A stretch of 23,101 bases of DNA from Chloroflexota bacterium (lineage in GTDB: Bacteria > Chloroflexota > Dehalococcoidia > GIF9 > UBA5620), in NCBI GenBank assembly GCA_026389735.1, contig JAPLHH010000112.1:1-23101 (forward strand), in the 5' to 3' direction. The notes below the pieces were generated by a model. It saw nothing but the letters and a program-made list of their open reading frames with translations, ran no database searches and was not told where the DNA came from. The position numbers were made by a program, and so were the translations under genes. Shown here one piece after another: positions 1 through 6,539 of this stretch (position 1 is its first letter; every line of letters starts with the position of its first letter).

Positions 1-385
1 AGACTACGCCGCACACTGCCAGCCGCTGGACGCCTTCCACCGCCTTTAGGTTGAGAAATGAGGCGACTACCATTGCTCCCGTGCTACCAGCGGAGACGAA
101 GCCGTCGGCAATGCCATCTTTTACCAGCTTGGCTCCGACCACTACTGACGAATCCGGCTTATTTTGGACTCCCTGTATTGGATCCTCATCTTGCTCGACG
201 ACCTGGCTCGCCTCGATGATGGTAAAGTTTGGTTTTCTAGAATAACGCCGAAGCAGCATCTCGATCACAGGCTTGTTACCGACTAGCGCGATATCTGTCT
301 GACACTCTTTAGCTGCCTCAATGGCCCCTTTAATTACTTCCCGGGGAGCGTAGTCGCCGCCCATAGCATCTACAGCAATTAACAT
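1..385 (-). CDS. plsX: Phosphate acyltransferase PlsX, N-terminal part (runs off the window)
   Basis: PlsX makes acyl-phosphate from acyl-ACP and feeds PlsY in membrane phospholipid synthesis. The reverse strand opens with ATG at 385 and reads MLIAVDAMGGDYAPREVIKG, the hallmark N-terminus of PlsX (IAVDAMGGD-x-AP). About 90 residues later it reads DGFVSAGSTGAMVVA, matching the conserved SAG-[NS]-TGA segment. Some 128 codons are present and the rest lies beyond base 1. A GAGGTG ribosome binding site lies about 8 bases before the start. The gene is divergent from hypA, with a 160-base gap between the two starts. The family call is secure; only the N-terminal third is visible, so intactness cannot be judged. 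Confidence 0.93.
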   Translation of the reverse strand, partial: MLIAVDAMGGDYAPREVIKGAIEAAKECQTDIALVGNKPVIEMLLRRYSRKPNFTIIEASQVVEQDEDPIQGVQNKPDSSVVVGAKLVKDGIADGFVSAGSTGAMVVASFLNLKAVEGVQRLAVCGVV

Positions 386-479
386 CTAATTATTCACCTC
401 GAATCTCCAGCGCTCTGCTGGATGGGAAGAAACTTTAGCGAGTCCACCCAGTTTTGTCAAGGACGGGTATCGTATATTT

Positions 480-508
480 TTGAAAAGCGAGGGCCAAAAG
501 TTTATAAT
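480..508 (+). promoter_or_regulatory. Sigma70-type promoter for hypA
   Basis: TTGAAA at 480-485 and a perfect TATAAT at 503-508 are separated by 17 bases. Transcription would start near 515, about 30 bases before the GTG of hypA. The TTG at 480 is therefore better read as part of the -35 box than as a start codon. Confidence 0.6.
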
Positions 509-545
509 TCATAGGTTTGGGGGGTGGGGTGGTGCAGATAATACG

Positions 546-890
546 GTGCATGAATTAGCTATAACGCAGAATATACTGGACATTGTCTTAAACGAGGCAA
601 AAGCAGCTCAGGCGAATAAGATCACCAAGATAAGTCTGGTCATCGGTGAGCTGTCAGGGGTCGTGGGCGATTGTGTGCTTTTCTACTTTGATTTTCTCAA
701 GAAAGGTAATGCCACTGAGGGAGCCACGATTGATTTCAGCTTAGTGCCAGCTGAGCTGCGATGTCGAGATTGTCTGACCAATTTTAACCCAAAAGACTCT
801 GCTTGGATTTGTCCGAATTGCCAGGGCACCAATCTCGAGGTAATTAGCGGACGAGAATGCTATGTAGAGAGTATAGAGGTCGAACAGTGA
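546..890 (+). CDS. hypA: Hydrogenase maturation nickel chaperone HypA
   Basis: HypA delivers nickel to NiFe hydrogenase (and to urease in some organisms) in the cytoplasm, working with HypB. The product is 114 residues, the usual size, if it starts at GTG 546 and reads (M)HELAITQNILDIV; the second-position His is the nickel ligand of the family. The C-terminal half carries a zinc-binding pair of motifs, C-x2-C (RCRDC) and C-x2-C (ICPNC). The frame stays open 22 codons further upstream, but that extension overlaps the predicted promoter and is not HypA-like. A purine-rich GGGGTGG run precedes the GTG. No hydrogenase or other hyp gene is visible, so the client enzyme is elsewhere. An unlinked formate-hydrogenlyase or uptake hydrogenase would be the natural partner, by inference. 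Confidence 0.92.
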   Translation: MHELAITQNILDIVLNEAKAAQANKITKISLVIGELSGVVGDCVLFYFDFLKKGNATEGATIDFSLVPAELRCRDCLTNFNPKDSAWICPNCQGTNLEVISGRECYVESIEVEQ

Positions 891-901
891 GGTTAGGAGT
901 T

Positions 902-949
902 GTGAAAAATATTACTAGCGCTGATGATGCTATAGCTGCTCAGACATGA
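902..949 (+). CDS. Possible 15-codon leader ORF upstream of the MBL hydrolase
   Basis: GTG at 902 follows AGGAG with a short 2-base spacing and encodes MKNITSADDAIAAQT before TGA. The stop overlaps the ATG of the next gene as ATGA (946-949), a typical arrangement for translational coupling. The MBL gene has no clear ribosome binding site of its own, which makes coupling attractive. The peptide resembles the first residues of CoA-transferase alpha subunits, so it could instead be a gene remnant. Too short to be sure. Confidence 0.25.
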   Translation: MKNITSADDAIAAQT

Positions 950-2088
950 AGACACCGGATGTAATCGTTAAGGGGAAAGATAATGGGGAAGGTATGGTTA
1001 TCCATTATAAGACCACCAAAGGGACCGATGTTTTTGGATTGGCTATACCTAACATATACGCCGGTGCCGATTGGGACCTTGGGCCTACCTGGTGTTATTT
1101 AATCCTCGGCAAGAAGACTACCCTGATTGACACCGGTAATTGGGGTAACTTCGAGGTTTTTGAGTCTCTTTTGAAGTCAATCGGCAAAGGGTTCTCAAAT
1201 ATCAATAGGATTGTTGTCACCCATAGTCATGAAGACCACGATGGTAATGTAGCTGAAATAGTCTCGGCAACTCAGGCTGAATTATGGGCCCATACCATCT
1301 ACCGCCAGATGATTTCGTATCACCCTCATATAAAAGACGGTGCCCTGCATCCCGAGCTGCCCGGTTCTTGCCGTCTCTGTAGAATGCCTGAGACTTTCTA
1401 TAGAGACTGCCTGCCCTATCATAAAAGAAGAAGCTCGCTGAAAGTTGATTTCACTATAAAGGATGGTCAGAGGCTGCCAGACGAAGACATTGGCTTTGTA
1501 TTTACCCCGGGGCACAGTCCTGACTCAATCTGTATAGTTTTGGAAGATGAGGTTATATTTACCGGTGACACCTTACTGCCTGTTATTACCGCTCATCCTT
1601 CTCTGGTGTATGCCTTTGAGTCCAATCGCCGGATTCTACCGAAAGGATATCGCCGAAGGAATGATGTCTATGGTTTGATGAACTATATCAAGTCTTTAAG
1701 TAAGATAGCCTGTCTTAATTCTCAACCTTTTAAGGCAATGTTCCCCGCCCATCGCCTGTTCTATAATGGTCGGTTTAACCTGCAGGATAGCTCTGAACGG
1801 GCTAAGGAAATAATCCAGTTTCATATTGACCGCTGCCACGACATATTGAGAATTATAGACAACAAACCGACTGGAGTAGCAGATATTGTTGTGCAGCATT
1901 TTCCGCCTTTGCGGCTTGCCGGTTTTGGAAGGGTACTGGCGGAGAACGAAATCAGGGCTCATATCGAAATCATGGAGGCATGCGGCGATATTCGGTGGGC
2001 GGGCGAGAATAAAGATATTGTCCAGCGCACTGGAACCAGCAATTATCTGAATGCCATAGGGGCATATCTACATTGTAGTTCCTGCTGA
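946..2088 (+). CDS. MBL-fold (metallo-beta-lactamase superfamily) hydrolase
   Basis: A 380-residue metallo-hydrolase of unknown substrate. The two-metal site is complete: T-H-S-H-E-D-H with H93, H95, D97 and H98, then H190 (TPGHSPD), D208 (FTGDT) and H269 (FPAHR). These are the usual MBL ligand positions. A roughly 100-residue C-terminal extension follows the core and may form a helical or winged-helix domain, as in many lactamase_B proteins. An insertion near residues 135-160 holds several cysteines (C-x2-C in SCRLC). The ATG at 946 is the only standard start after an in-frame TGA; a second ATG at 994 has GGGGAAGG directly before it and could be used. The gene follows hypA by 55 bases and converges on tupC with a 12-base gap. 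Superfamily is certain, substrate is not. Confidence 0.88.
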   Translation: MKTPDVIVKGKDNGEGMVIHYKTTKGTDVFGLAIPNIYAGADWDLGPTWCYLILGKKTTLIDTGNWGNFEVFESLLKSIGKGFSNINRIVVTHSHEDHDGNVAEIVSATQAELWAHTIYRQMISYHPHIKDGALHPELPGSCRLCRMPETFYRDCLPYHKRRSSLKVDFTIKDGQRLPDEDIGFVFTPGHSPDSICIVLEDEVIFTGDTLLPVITAHPSLVYAFESNRRILPKGYRRRNDVYGLMNYIKSLSKIACLNSQPFKAMFPAHRLFYNGRFNLQDSSERAKEIIQFHIDRCHDILRIIDNKPTGVADIVVQHFPPLRLAGFGRVLAENEIRAHIEIMEACGDIRWAGENKDIVQRTGTSNYLNAIGAYLHCSSC

Positions 2089-2100
2089 AATGCCAGTGTC

Positions 2101-3174
2101 TTACTTGATGACGTGTACTGCGGTAGCTTTGAAGCTAGCATATATCTTTTTGCCGAGGTTAAGGTTTAGTTCCTCTGCTGACCTTTTAGTTACTACACCA
2201 AGTAAAAGAAAACCGCAATCCGCCTCGATTCTCACGAGCTGCCCCACGGTGGTCATTCTGGCTATCTCCCCTTGAAATACGTTTCTGGCACTGCTCGTCT
2301 CTTTGGCGAGTGTAAAGGTGATGTCCTCCGGCCGGATAATTACATAGATTTTGTCGCCCACGGCAAATTCAGAAATTGCTTCTATGGTGGCACCATCTAC
2401 ATCAATTGTAACTAAGGCGCCGTCCTTCTGTGAAATTATCCCGCTCAGGATGTTTTCTACACCGACGAACTCGGCCACCTCCTTATTTCTCGGCGAACAG
2501 AATATTTCGCTGGGGCTACCTGTTTGTAATAGCTCGCCCTTCATCAGAACGCCTATCATGTTAGCGAGACGCTGCCCCTGTGACATATCATGGGTGGCCA
2601 TTATTACGGTTGTCTTTTGCTCTCGGATAGTATTTGCCAGAACCTCTTCTATTTTGGAGATGGAGACCGGGTCGAGGTTGGCGGTAGGTTCATCCAGCAG
2701 GAGTAACTCAGGCTGGGCTATCATAGCACGTGCCAGGGCCACCCTCTGAGCCTCACCGCCAGATAGCGTCTGAGCCCTCCTCTTCTCATACCCTTTCAAG
2801 CCTGTAATCTCCAGCATCTCTTCAACCCTGGTTTGTATTTCCTTCCTACGATAGCCCCTTACTTTCAGTGGGTACGCAATATTCTCGTAAACGCTGCTAT
2901 TGAATAGGACAGGTTTTTGGAACACCATGGCCATTCTACGGCGCATCTGCAATCTTAACCGCGTTGATTCTGCTGTGTCCTGTCCGTTGAAATATAGCTT
3001 GCCTGAACTTGGCGTATCCAGAAGATTAAGCAGCCGCAGCAATGTGGTTTTACCGGCACCTGTTGGGCCGATGAGTGCGAAAACTTCAGCTCTTTCTATC
3101 TCGAAAGTTATATTTCTTAGGAGTGCTTTGGAATCGGCGCTGTAACCTAGTTGAGCCGTCTTCAATAGAGTCAT
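2101..3174 (-). CDS. tupC: Tungstate/molybdate ABC transporter, ATP-binding subunit
   Basis: Cytoplasmic ATPase that powers import of tungstate by the TupABC system. It is 357 residues. Walker A is GPTGAGKTT (about residues 36-44), followed by a Q-loop (VFQKPVLF), signature LSGGEAQRVALARA, Walker B LLLLDEPTANLD and the switch His in ATHD. Residues from about 240 to the end form the extra regulatory region, TOBE-like, found in molybdate and tungstate ATPases. The ATG lies two bases after the tupB stop, with AGAGG inside the end of tupB as ribosome binding site. It is the last gene of the tupA-tupB-tupC operon. Without the binding protein next door it could be called ModC or WtpC; TupA makes tungstate the likely substrate. 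Confidence 0.87.
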   Translation of the reverse strand: MTLLKTAQLGYSADSKALLRNITFEIERAEVFALIGPTGAGKTTLLRLLNLLDTPSSGKLYFNGQDTAESTRLRLQMRRRMAMVFQKPVLFNSSVYENIAYPLKVRGYRRKEIQTRVEEMLEITGLKGYEKRRAQTLSGGEAQRVALARAMIAQPELLLLDEPTANLDPVSISKIEEVLANTIREQKTTVIMATHDMSQGQRLANMIGVLMKGELLQTGSPSEIFCSPRNKEVAEFVGVENILSGIISQKDGALVTIDVDGATIEAISEFAVGDKIYVIIRPEDITFTLAKETSSARNVFQGEIARMTTVGQLVRIEADCGFLLLGVVTKRSAEELNLNLGKKIYASFKATAVHVIK

Positions 3175-3176
3175 TA

Positions 3177-3866
3177 TCAGTACCTCTGAAGTGCCACGTT
3201 GACTATAATGTTGATTACTAGGGCTAGGGCAATAAGGATGATGCCCAATGCTAAGGCTAACACCAGCTCCCCCTTCTGTGTCTCCAGTGATATTGCCGTG
3301 GTGAGCACACGCGTATACCCACGTATATTTCCGCCGAGTATCATGGCGGCACCGACTTCGGATATGGCACGGCCGAACCCCATTATTATGGCTGCCACAA
3401 CGGCGAATCTCGCCTCTTTAATGATGGTCGAGATAGCCTGAAATTCAGTTGCGCCCGAGGAAAGGGCAGAATCTTTAATCGCCTTATCTACACCGCTTAA
3501 AGCGGAGATAGTAAGGCCCATCAGTATGGGCGTGATAAGCACCATCTGTCCAATCACGACTGCAGTTGGTGTAAACAACAGGCCAAGTCCTCCCAGTGGG
3601 CCGGCACGGGATATGAAAATGAATACAAAGAGGCCTATGCAGACGGTGGGCACACTGTAAAAGGTCTGTATGATGTTAATTAGGACGCGCTTGCCTTGAA
3701 AGTTACGGAAATGTATCAGCCCCCCCGCAGGTATGCAAACGAGGGAAGCTAGGACAACTGCGGTCGCTGAAATAGCCAGCGACCGCATTGCGATCTCTAC
3801 AACCTCGCTATTCAGGGTCGCGATAAGCTGAATAGCTTGTAGAAAAGCTTCCCAGAGTTCACTCAT
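3177..3866 (-). CDS. tupB: Tungstate ABC transporter permease
   Basis: Inner-membrane permease of 229 residues that forms the tungstate channel. Hydrophobic segments lie near residues 30-55, 60-85, 95-120, 150-180 and 195-225. The coupling-helix region contains the typical EAA-loop pattern (SALSSGATEFQAISTIIKEA, then IIMGFGRAISEVGAAMILGG), which contacts the ATPase. The length and the G-R-A-x-S-E-V-G-A-A-M-x-x-G-G-N stretch fit the TupB group of molybdate/tungstate-type permeases. It starts 11 bases after tupA and ends 2 bases before tupC, so the three are co-transcribed under the upstream riboswitch. The ribosome binding site is weak. Confidence 0.9.
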   Translation of the reverse strand: MSELWEAFLQAIQLIATLNSEVVEIAMRSLAISATAVVLASLVCIPAGGLIHFRNFQGKRVLINIIQTFYSVPTVCIGLFVFIFISRAGPLGGLGLLFTPTAVVIGQMVLITPILMGLTISALSGVDKAIKDSALSSGATEFQAISTIIKEARFAVVAAIIMGFGRAISEVGAAMILGGNIRGYTRVLTTAISLETQKGELVLALALGIILIALALVINIIVNVALQRY

Positions 3867-3877
3867 TTTGTCTCAGC

Positions 3878-4840
3878 TTACTGAACTGGTTTAGAGTATT
3901 CGTCTACTGTTGGGCAGCTAGGCAGTTTACAACCGCCTCCAGCAGTTGGGTAGAAAAGCGGTCGGCCGTATTCAGCGACGCCATAACTTCCGATAACCTG
4001 CTGGATTTCATCGGAGATAAGCCAATTTATGAAATTGTTGGCCATCTGGATTTTCGCCGTCTTGATTTTCTCCGGGTTTATGGCTATGGCGGCGTACACG
4101 TTAAGAAATATCTCTCCCTTTTCCACCAATGGTACCAGATTCAACTTACTCTTGTAAGCTAAGAAGGTAGATATGTCAGCAAGAACGTATGCCCCCTGCT
4201 CGCTGGCCATCAGCAAACACGGTCCCATGCCTTTTCCTGCTTCCACATACCACGGGCCGGACTTCTGGATGTCTTCGTATTTATAACCTGCCTTTGACCA
4301 TATCAGCTTTTCCTTAGAATGCGTCCCTGAATTATCGCCTCGGGAAACAAATTTGGCTTTGGCAGGATTTTTCTTGCCTTCTTCAGCGAGTTTCTTGAAG
4401 GCATCTTCTGGGGGCATGTCTTTGATGCTGGCCGGGTCACTCGGCGGGCCAGCAATTATGAAGTAGTTATAGGCAAAGTACCTGCGGTTTATGCCGTATC
4501 CTTCGGCTATAAACTTGTCTTCAGCCGCACGGTCATGGACGATGACGGCATCTACATCTCCTCTCCTTCCATACTCAAGGGCTATGCCTGTGCCAGCATA
4601 GATTATATCCATCTCCGCATTGTATTTCCTCTCGAACATCGGCTCTAGGTAATACCACAAACCGGTATCGTAAAGGCTGGTGGTGGTGGCGATTTTGAAT
4701 CTTTCTTTGGCTGCTACCACGGGAAATGCCGTAGTGCTGGCGCTTTCATTGTTTGAAGCGGGTAAGCAGCCGGCAAAGCTGATCAGTAGACTCAAGAGTA
4801 AAAGTATGGTCAACAAATAAAAGCTTATTTTTCTCACCAT
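3878..4840 (-). CDS. tupA: Tungstate-binding lipoprotein
   Basis: Extracytoplasmic solute-binding protein of 320 residues. The N-terminus is a signal peptide with a lipobox ending FAGC at about residue 24, so the mature protein should be lipid-anchored. The oxyanion-binding signatures of the TupA group are present: TTTSLYDTGL near residues 52-61 and SRGDNSGTH near 165. The C-terminus has two cysteines (GGGCKLPSC) that may form a disulfide. ATG at 4840 has GGGGGT about 9 bases upstream. The riboswitch and terminator upstream place the operon under control of a tungsten or molybdenum cofactor signal. Tungstate is inferred from family and riboswitch type; molybdate cannot be excluded by eye. Confidence 0.9.
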   Translation of the reverse strand: MVRKISFYLLTILLLLSLLISFAGCLPASNNESASTTAFPVVAAKERFKIATTTSLYDTGLWYYLEPMFERKYNAEMDIIYAGTGIALEYGRRGDVDAVIVHDRAAEDKFIAEGYGINRRYFAYNYFIIAGPPSDPASIKDMPPEDAFKKLAEEGKKNPAKAKFVSRGDNSGTHSKEKLIWSKAGYKYEDIQKSGPWYVEAGKGMGPCLLMASEQGAYVLADISTFLAYKSKLNLVPLVEKGEIFLNVYAAIAINPEKIKTAKIQMANNFINWLISDEIQQVIGSYGVAEYGRPLFYPTAGGGCKLPSCPTVDEYSKPVQ

Positions 4841-4883
4841 GTTATATAACCCCCGTTGAATTCAACAGAAAGCATCCAAAGAA

Positions 4884-4911
4884 ATAAAAAATGCACCTCG
4901 GAAGGAGGTGC
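4884..4911 (-). terminator. Intrinsic terminator of the tup riboswitch
   Basis: On the minus strand GCACCTC (4911-4905) pairs with GAGGTGC (4899-4893) around a CTTCC loop, followed by ATTTTTTATTT. It lies between the aptamer and tupA and would stop transcription before the operon. Its left arm and loop (CTCCTTCC) can alternatively pair with the 3' strand of the aptamer closing stem. Confidence 0.85.
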
Positions 4912-4942
4912 CCTGCAGGATATTGTTCTGTGCATGTCAACT

Positions 4943-5037
4943 CTCCTTTCCAAACATGGGAGGCGTCACCGTTTCCAGTGGCACCCTATCGGCCAATGCC
5001 CTTGGCTATATTCCTTTAGGGCAAAAGGCTCGGAAAG
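4943..5037 (-). promoter_or_regulatory. Moco/Tuco-family riboswitch aptamer controlling tupABC
   Basis: The minus-strand RNA begins CTTTCCGAGCC (5037-5027) and ends GCCTCCC...GGAAAGGAG (4963-4943). CTTTCC (5037-5032) pairs with GGAAAG (4951-4946) as the closing stem P1. Inside are a GCCC/GGGC stem, an unpaired-looking GGCCGATAGGGTGCC stretch, and a perfect 5-bp hairpin CACUG-GAAA-CGGUG with a GNRA loop. From memory these elements match the molybdenum cofactor (moco) RNA motif. The aptamer is only about 92 nt, which suits the Tuco variants that lack P3 and are associated with tungsten. Promoter, aptamer, terminator and tungstate transporter follow in order on one strand. Ligand identity is inferred. 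Confidence 0.8.
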
Positions 5038-5057
5038 CTACCTATTGAACTGGCGGC

Positions 5058-5086
5058 ATTATAACATGAAGATTCCGAGCTTACAA
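5058..5086 (-). promoter_or_regulatory. Promoter of the tup operon
   Basis: On the minus strand TTGTAA (5086-5081), a 17-base spacer, then a perfect TATAAT (5063-5058). The predicted start near 5051 is about 14 bases before the aptamer P1 stem. Confidence 0.65.
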
Positions 5087-5096
5087 TGTTCCCCGG

Positions 5097-5131
5097 GATT
5101 GCTTCGTCTCTCTCGCTCCTTGCAAAAGACA
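5097..5131. repeat. Degenerate half-copy of dispersed repeat family A
   Basis: The GGATTGCTTCGT...GCTCCTTGCAA stretch resembles one arm of the element at 9058-9134 but has lost the CAATGAC end. It lies just upstream of the tup promoter. Confidence 0.5.
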
Positions 5132-5206
5132 CGTGAGCAAACGTTTTGGTTGTTGGCATTTGGGATTTCGGTGTGTAGAGGGTTGTCCAGCTGCCAGCTA
5201 TGAGAT

Positions 5207-5236
5207 TTGACAAATCAAGCCAAAATGTGCTATTAT
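5207..5236 (+). promoter_or_regulatory. Promoter of the structured RNA at 5244
   Basis: A perfect TTGACA at 5207-5212, 18 bases, then TATTAT at 5231-5236 (5 of 6 to consensus). Start of transcription is predicted near 5243, at the 5' arm of a long-range stem. Confidence 0.6.
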
Positions 5237-5243
5237 AAACAAA

Positions 5244-5393
5244 GTCCCGAGTAGTTAAGCTTAGACCTGGCAGAAGGGAAGGTCGGTAGAGGCTGAAGGG
5301 TGTGTGGTAGCCGACCGGACACAAGGCAAGCCAAAACCGAGAGGAGAGGTGGAGGAAACGCCGGGGACGAGTGAGGTTACTCGGGATTTTTTT
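5244..5393 (+). ncRNA. Candidate structured non-coding RNA with own promoter and terminator, family not recognised
   Basis: Directly after the promoter, TCCCGAGTA (5245-5253) is perfectly complementary to TACTCGGGA (5378-5386), which is followed by seven Ts, so 5' and 3' ends can close a stem of 9 bp (more with GU pairs). Inside, GGTCGG (5281-5286) pairs with CCGACC (5311-5316), and GGTG (5348-5351) can pair with CGCC around a GAGGAAA loop. A local hairpin CGAGT-GAGGTT-ACTCG (5368-5383) competes for the same 3' strand, so a terminator switch is also possible. The region is purine-rich and has no convincing ORF. I do not recognise 6S RNA, SRP RNA, RNase P, tmRNA, cobalamin or c-di-GMP aptamers in it. 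The next gene starts 300 bases downstream, beyond a repeat, so an independent RNA is favoured. Confidence 0.5.
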
Positions 5394-5423
5394 ATTTTCC
5401 AAGAGGTTAATGGAGAGGGGAAG

Positions 5424-5520
5424 GTCATTCTGAGGGAGCAGAGCGACCGAAGAATCTTACCAGTGCATAAGGCAGATTTCCCAAAGATTTACGGAGATTC
5501 TTCGCTTCGCTCAGAATAAC
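5424..5520. repeat. Dispersed palindromic repeat, family B (inverted pair)
   Basis: GTCATTCTGAGGGAGCAGAG...GAAGAATCTT (5424-5459) is followed by an inverted version GGAGATTCTTCGCTTCGCTC AGAATAAC (5493-5520). A related single copy lies at 20084-20110. Fragments such as ACAGAATGAC continue to about 5542. The remaining bases to 5698 show nothing else except a TATAAT before the next gene. Confidence 0.7.
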
Positions 5521-5698
5521 AAGACGACCTTACAGAATGACAAGACGCTCTTAAAAGGTTTGCAGATACATAAACAGAACAACCTCCAGTTGTTCAAAGC
5601 CTGTATGCGTTCCTACCAAATCGTAAGTGTATTCTCTTGTATTAGAATCCCATACTGCAACACCATTGGGAAATTTCCGATATAATTATTAGACCGTT

Positions 5699-6475
5699 AT
5701 GAAAACCACTTTCGAAAGGATAAATACAACGTTAAGAAAAGCATTAGAAAAAAGAGGCTCTATTTATTTCAGTTGTACTGACGTTGTTTTCAAATATCCT
5801 TGGCTATGTTTATACAACATGGGTCTCGTGTTAAAGACGAAGTTATTCAATCGCGCCATAATTCATGTTATAGGTGACAGCCACGTAAGGCCCTTTGTGT
5901 TTAAAAGCCCTTTCTTGGTGCGCCACATATCACAGGCAACTGCATATAATCTGAATAAGGACAGCAGCTTCTCCCAGTCGAAGAGATATTTGAACTCATT
6001 CTTGCCCGAAGTAAAAAAAGAAAGGGATGTTTTACTTCTGGTTTTCGGTGAAATAGATGCCCGGGTGCACATTTATTCCCAGTATAGAAAAAACAATGGG
6101 GAAATAGACATTGAGAGAATCATAGCGGCTACCGCTGGTAAATATGGAGAGGCGATCAGAAGATTAAAGAACGATGGATTTGCTGTGTGTGTTCACGGTA
6201 TTCCGCCAGCGGCAAGAAAAAACTTCGTGTCTAACTTGCCCTTCCTTGGAACTCCGGAACAAAGGAGTGAGATATCCAGTATGTTTAACAAGAAATTGGG
6301 TGAATTTTGCCAGCAAAATGGCATTCCTTACATAGATGTGCAGTCTGTTTCAGCTGATGAAAACGGTTTTATGAAGAAGCAATACGTTGCCGACGAAGTA
6401 CATCTCAACGGCAAAATAGTCACCTTTGTCAGGGAGATAATAGTTGAGGCATTCAGGGGTAGCAGAATTTTCTAA
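5699..6475 (+). CDS. SGNH/GDSL-like hydrolase family protein
   Basis: A 258-residue protein with the SGNH esterase pattern. Block I is V-I-G-D-S-H (G59, D60, S61, with S61 the candidate nucleophile). Block V is D-E-V-H (D232, H235), completing a Ser-His-Asp set. The block III region reads F-G-E-I-D (117-120), with Asp in place of the usual Asn of GxND, as in divergent families. No signal peptide is evident, so it may be cytoplasmic. Such proteins often add or remove acyl groups on carbohydrates, but the substrate is unknown. ATG at 5699 has no ribosome binding site; a TATAAT at 5681-5686 ends 12 bases before it, so the mRNA may be leaderless. The GC content appears lower than that of the glp genes. 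Confidence 0.7.
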   Translation: MKTTFERINTTLRKALEKRGSIYFSCTDVVFKYPWLCLYNMGLVLKTKLFNRAIIHVIGDSHVRPFVFKSPFLVRHISQATAYNLNKDSSFSQSKRYLNSFLPEVKKERDVLLLVFGEIDARVHIYSQYRKNNGEIDIERIIAATAGKYGEAIRRLKNDGFAVCVHGIPPAARKNFVSNLPFLGTPEQRSEISSMFNKKLGEFCQQNGIPYIDVQSVSADENGFMKKQYVADEVHLNGKIVTFVREIIVEAFRGSRIF

Positions 6476-6539
6476 GTTTCATCATTCAAGTCCTTGAAGC
6501 AGGTTGGCTAACTAAAGTGTAAATTGCTCGGTGTAATAA

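Noticed and set aside
480..545. Longer HypA starting at TTG 480
   Set aside because: The extension overlaps a TTGAAA-N17-TATAAT promoter and is unlike any HypA N-terminus; HypA begins HELA after its first residue, at GTG 546.
5281..5386. c-di-GMP-I, T-box or cobalamin riboswitch in the structured RNA
   Set aside because: Fragments such as GGTAGCC and ACAAGGCAAGCC recall c-di-GMP aptamers, but the order is wrong and the other conserved blocks are missing; T-box and B12-box signatures are absent.
5016..5402. 128-codon minus-strand frame across the tup promoter and structured RNA
   Set aside because: It covers a promoter, part of the riboswitch and the antisense of a terminator, and its translation resembles nothing; it is a chance opening.
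5304..5519. 71-codon plus-strand frame in the structured RNA and repeat
   Set aside because: It crosses the terminator and the family B repeat and has atypical composition; no ribosome binding site.
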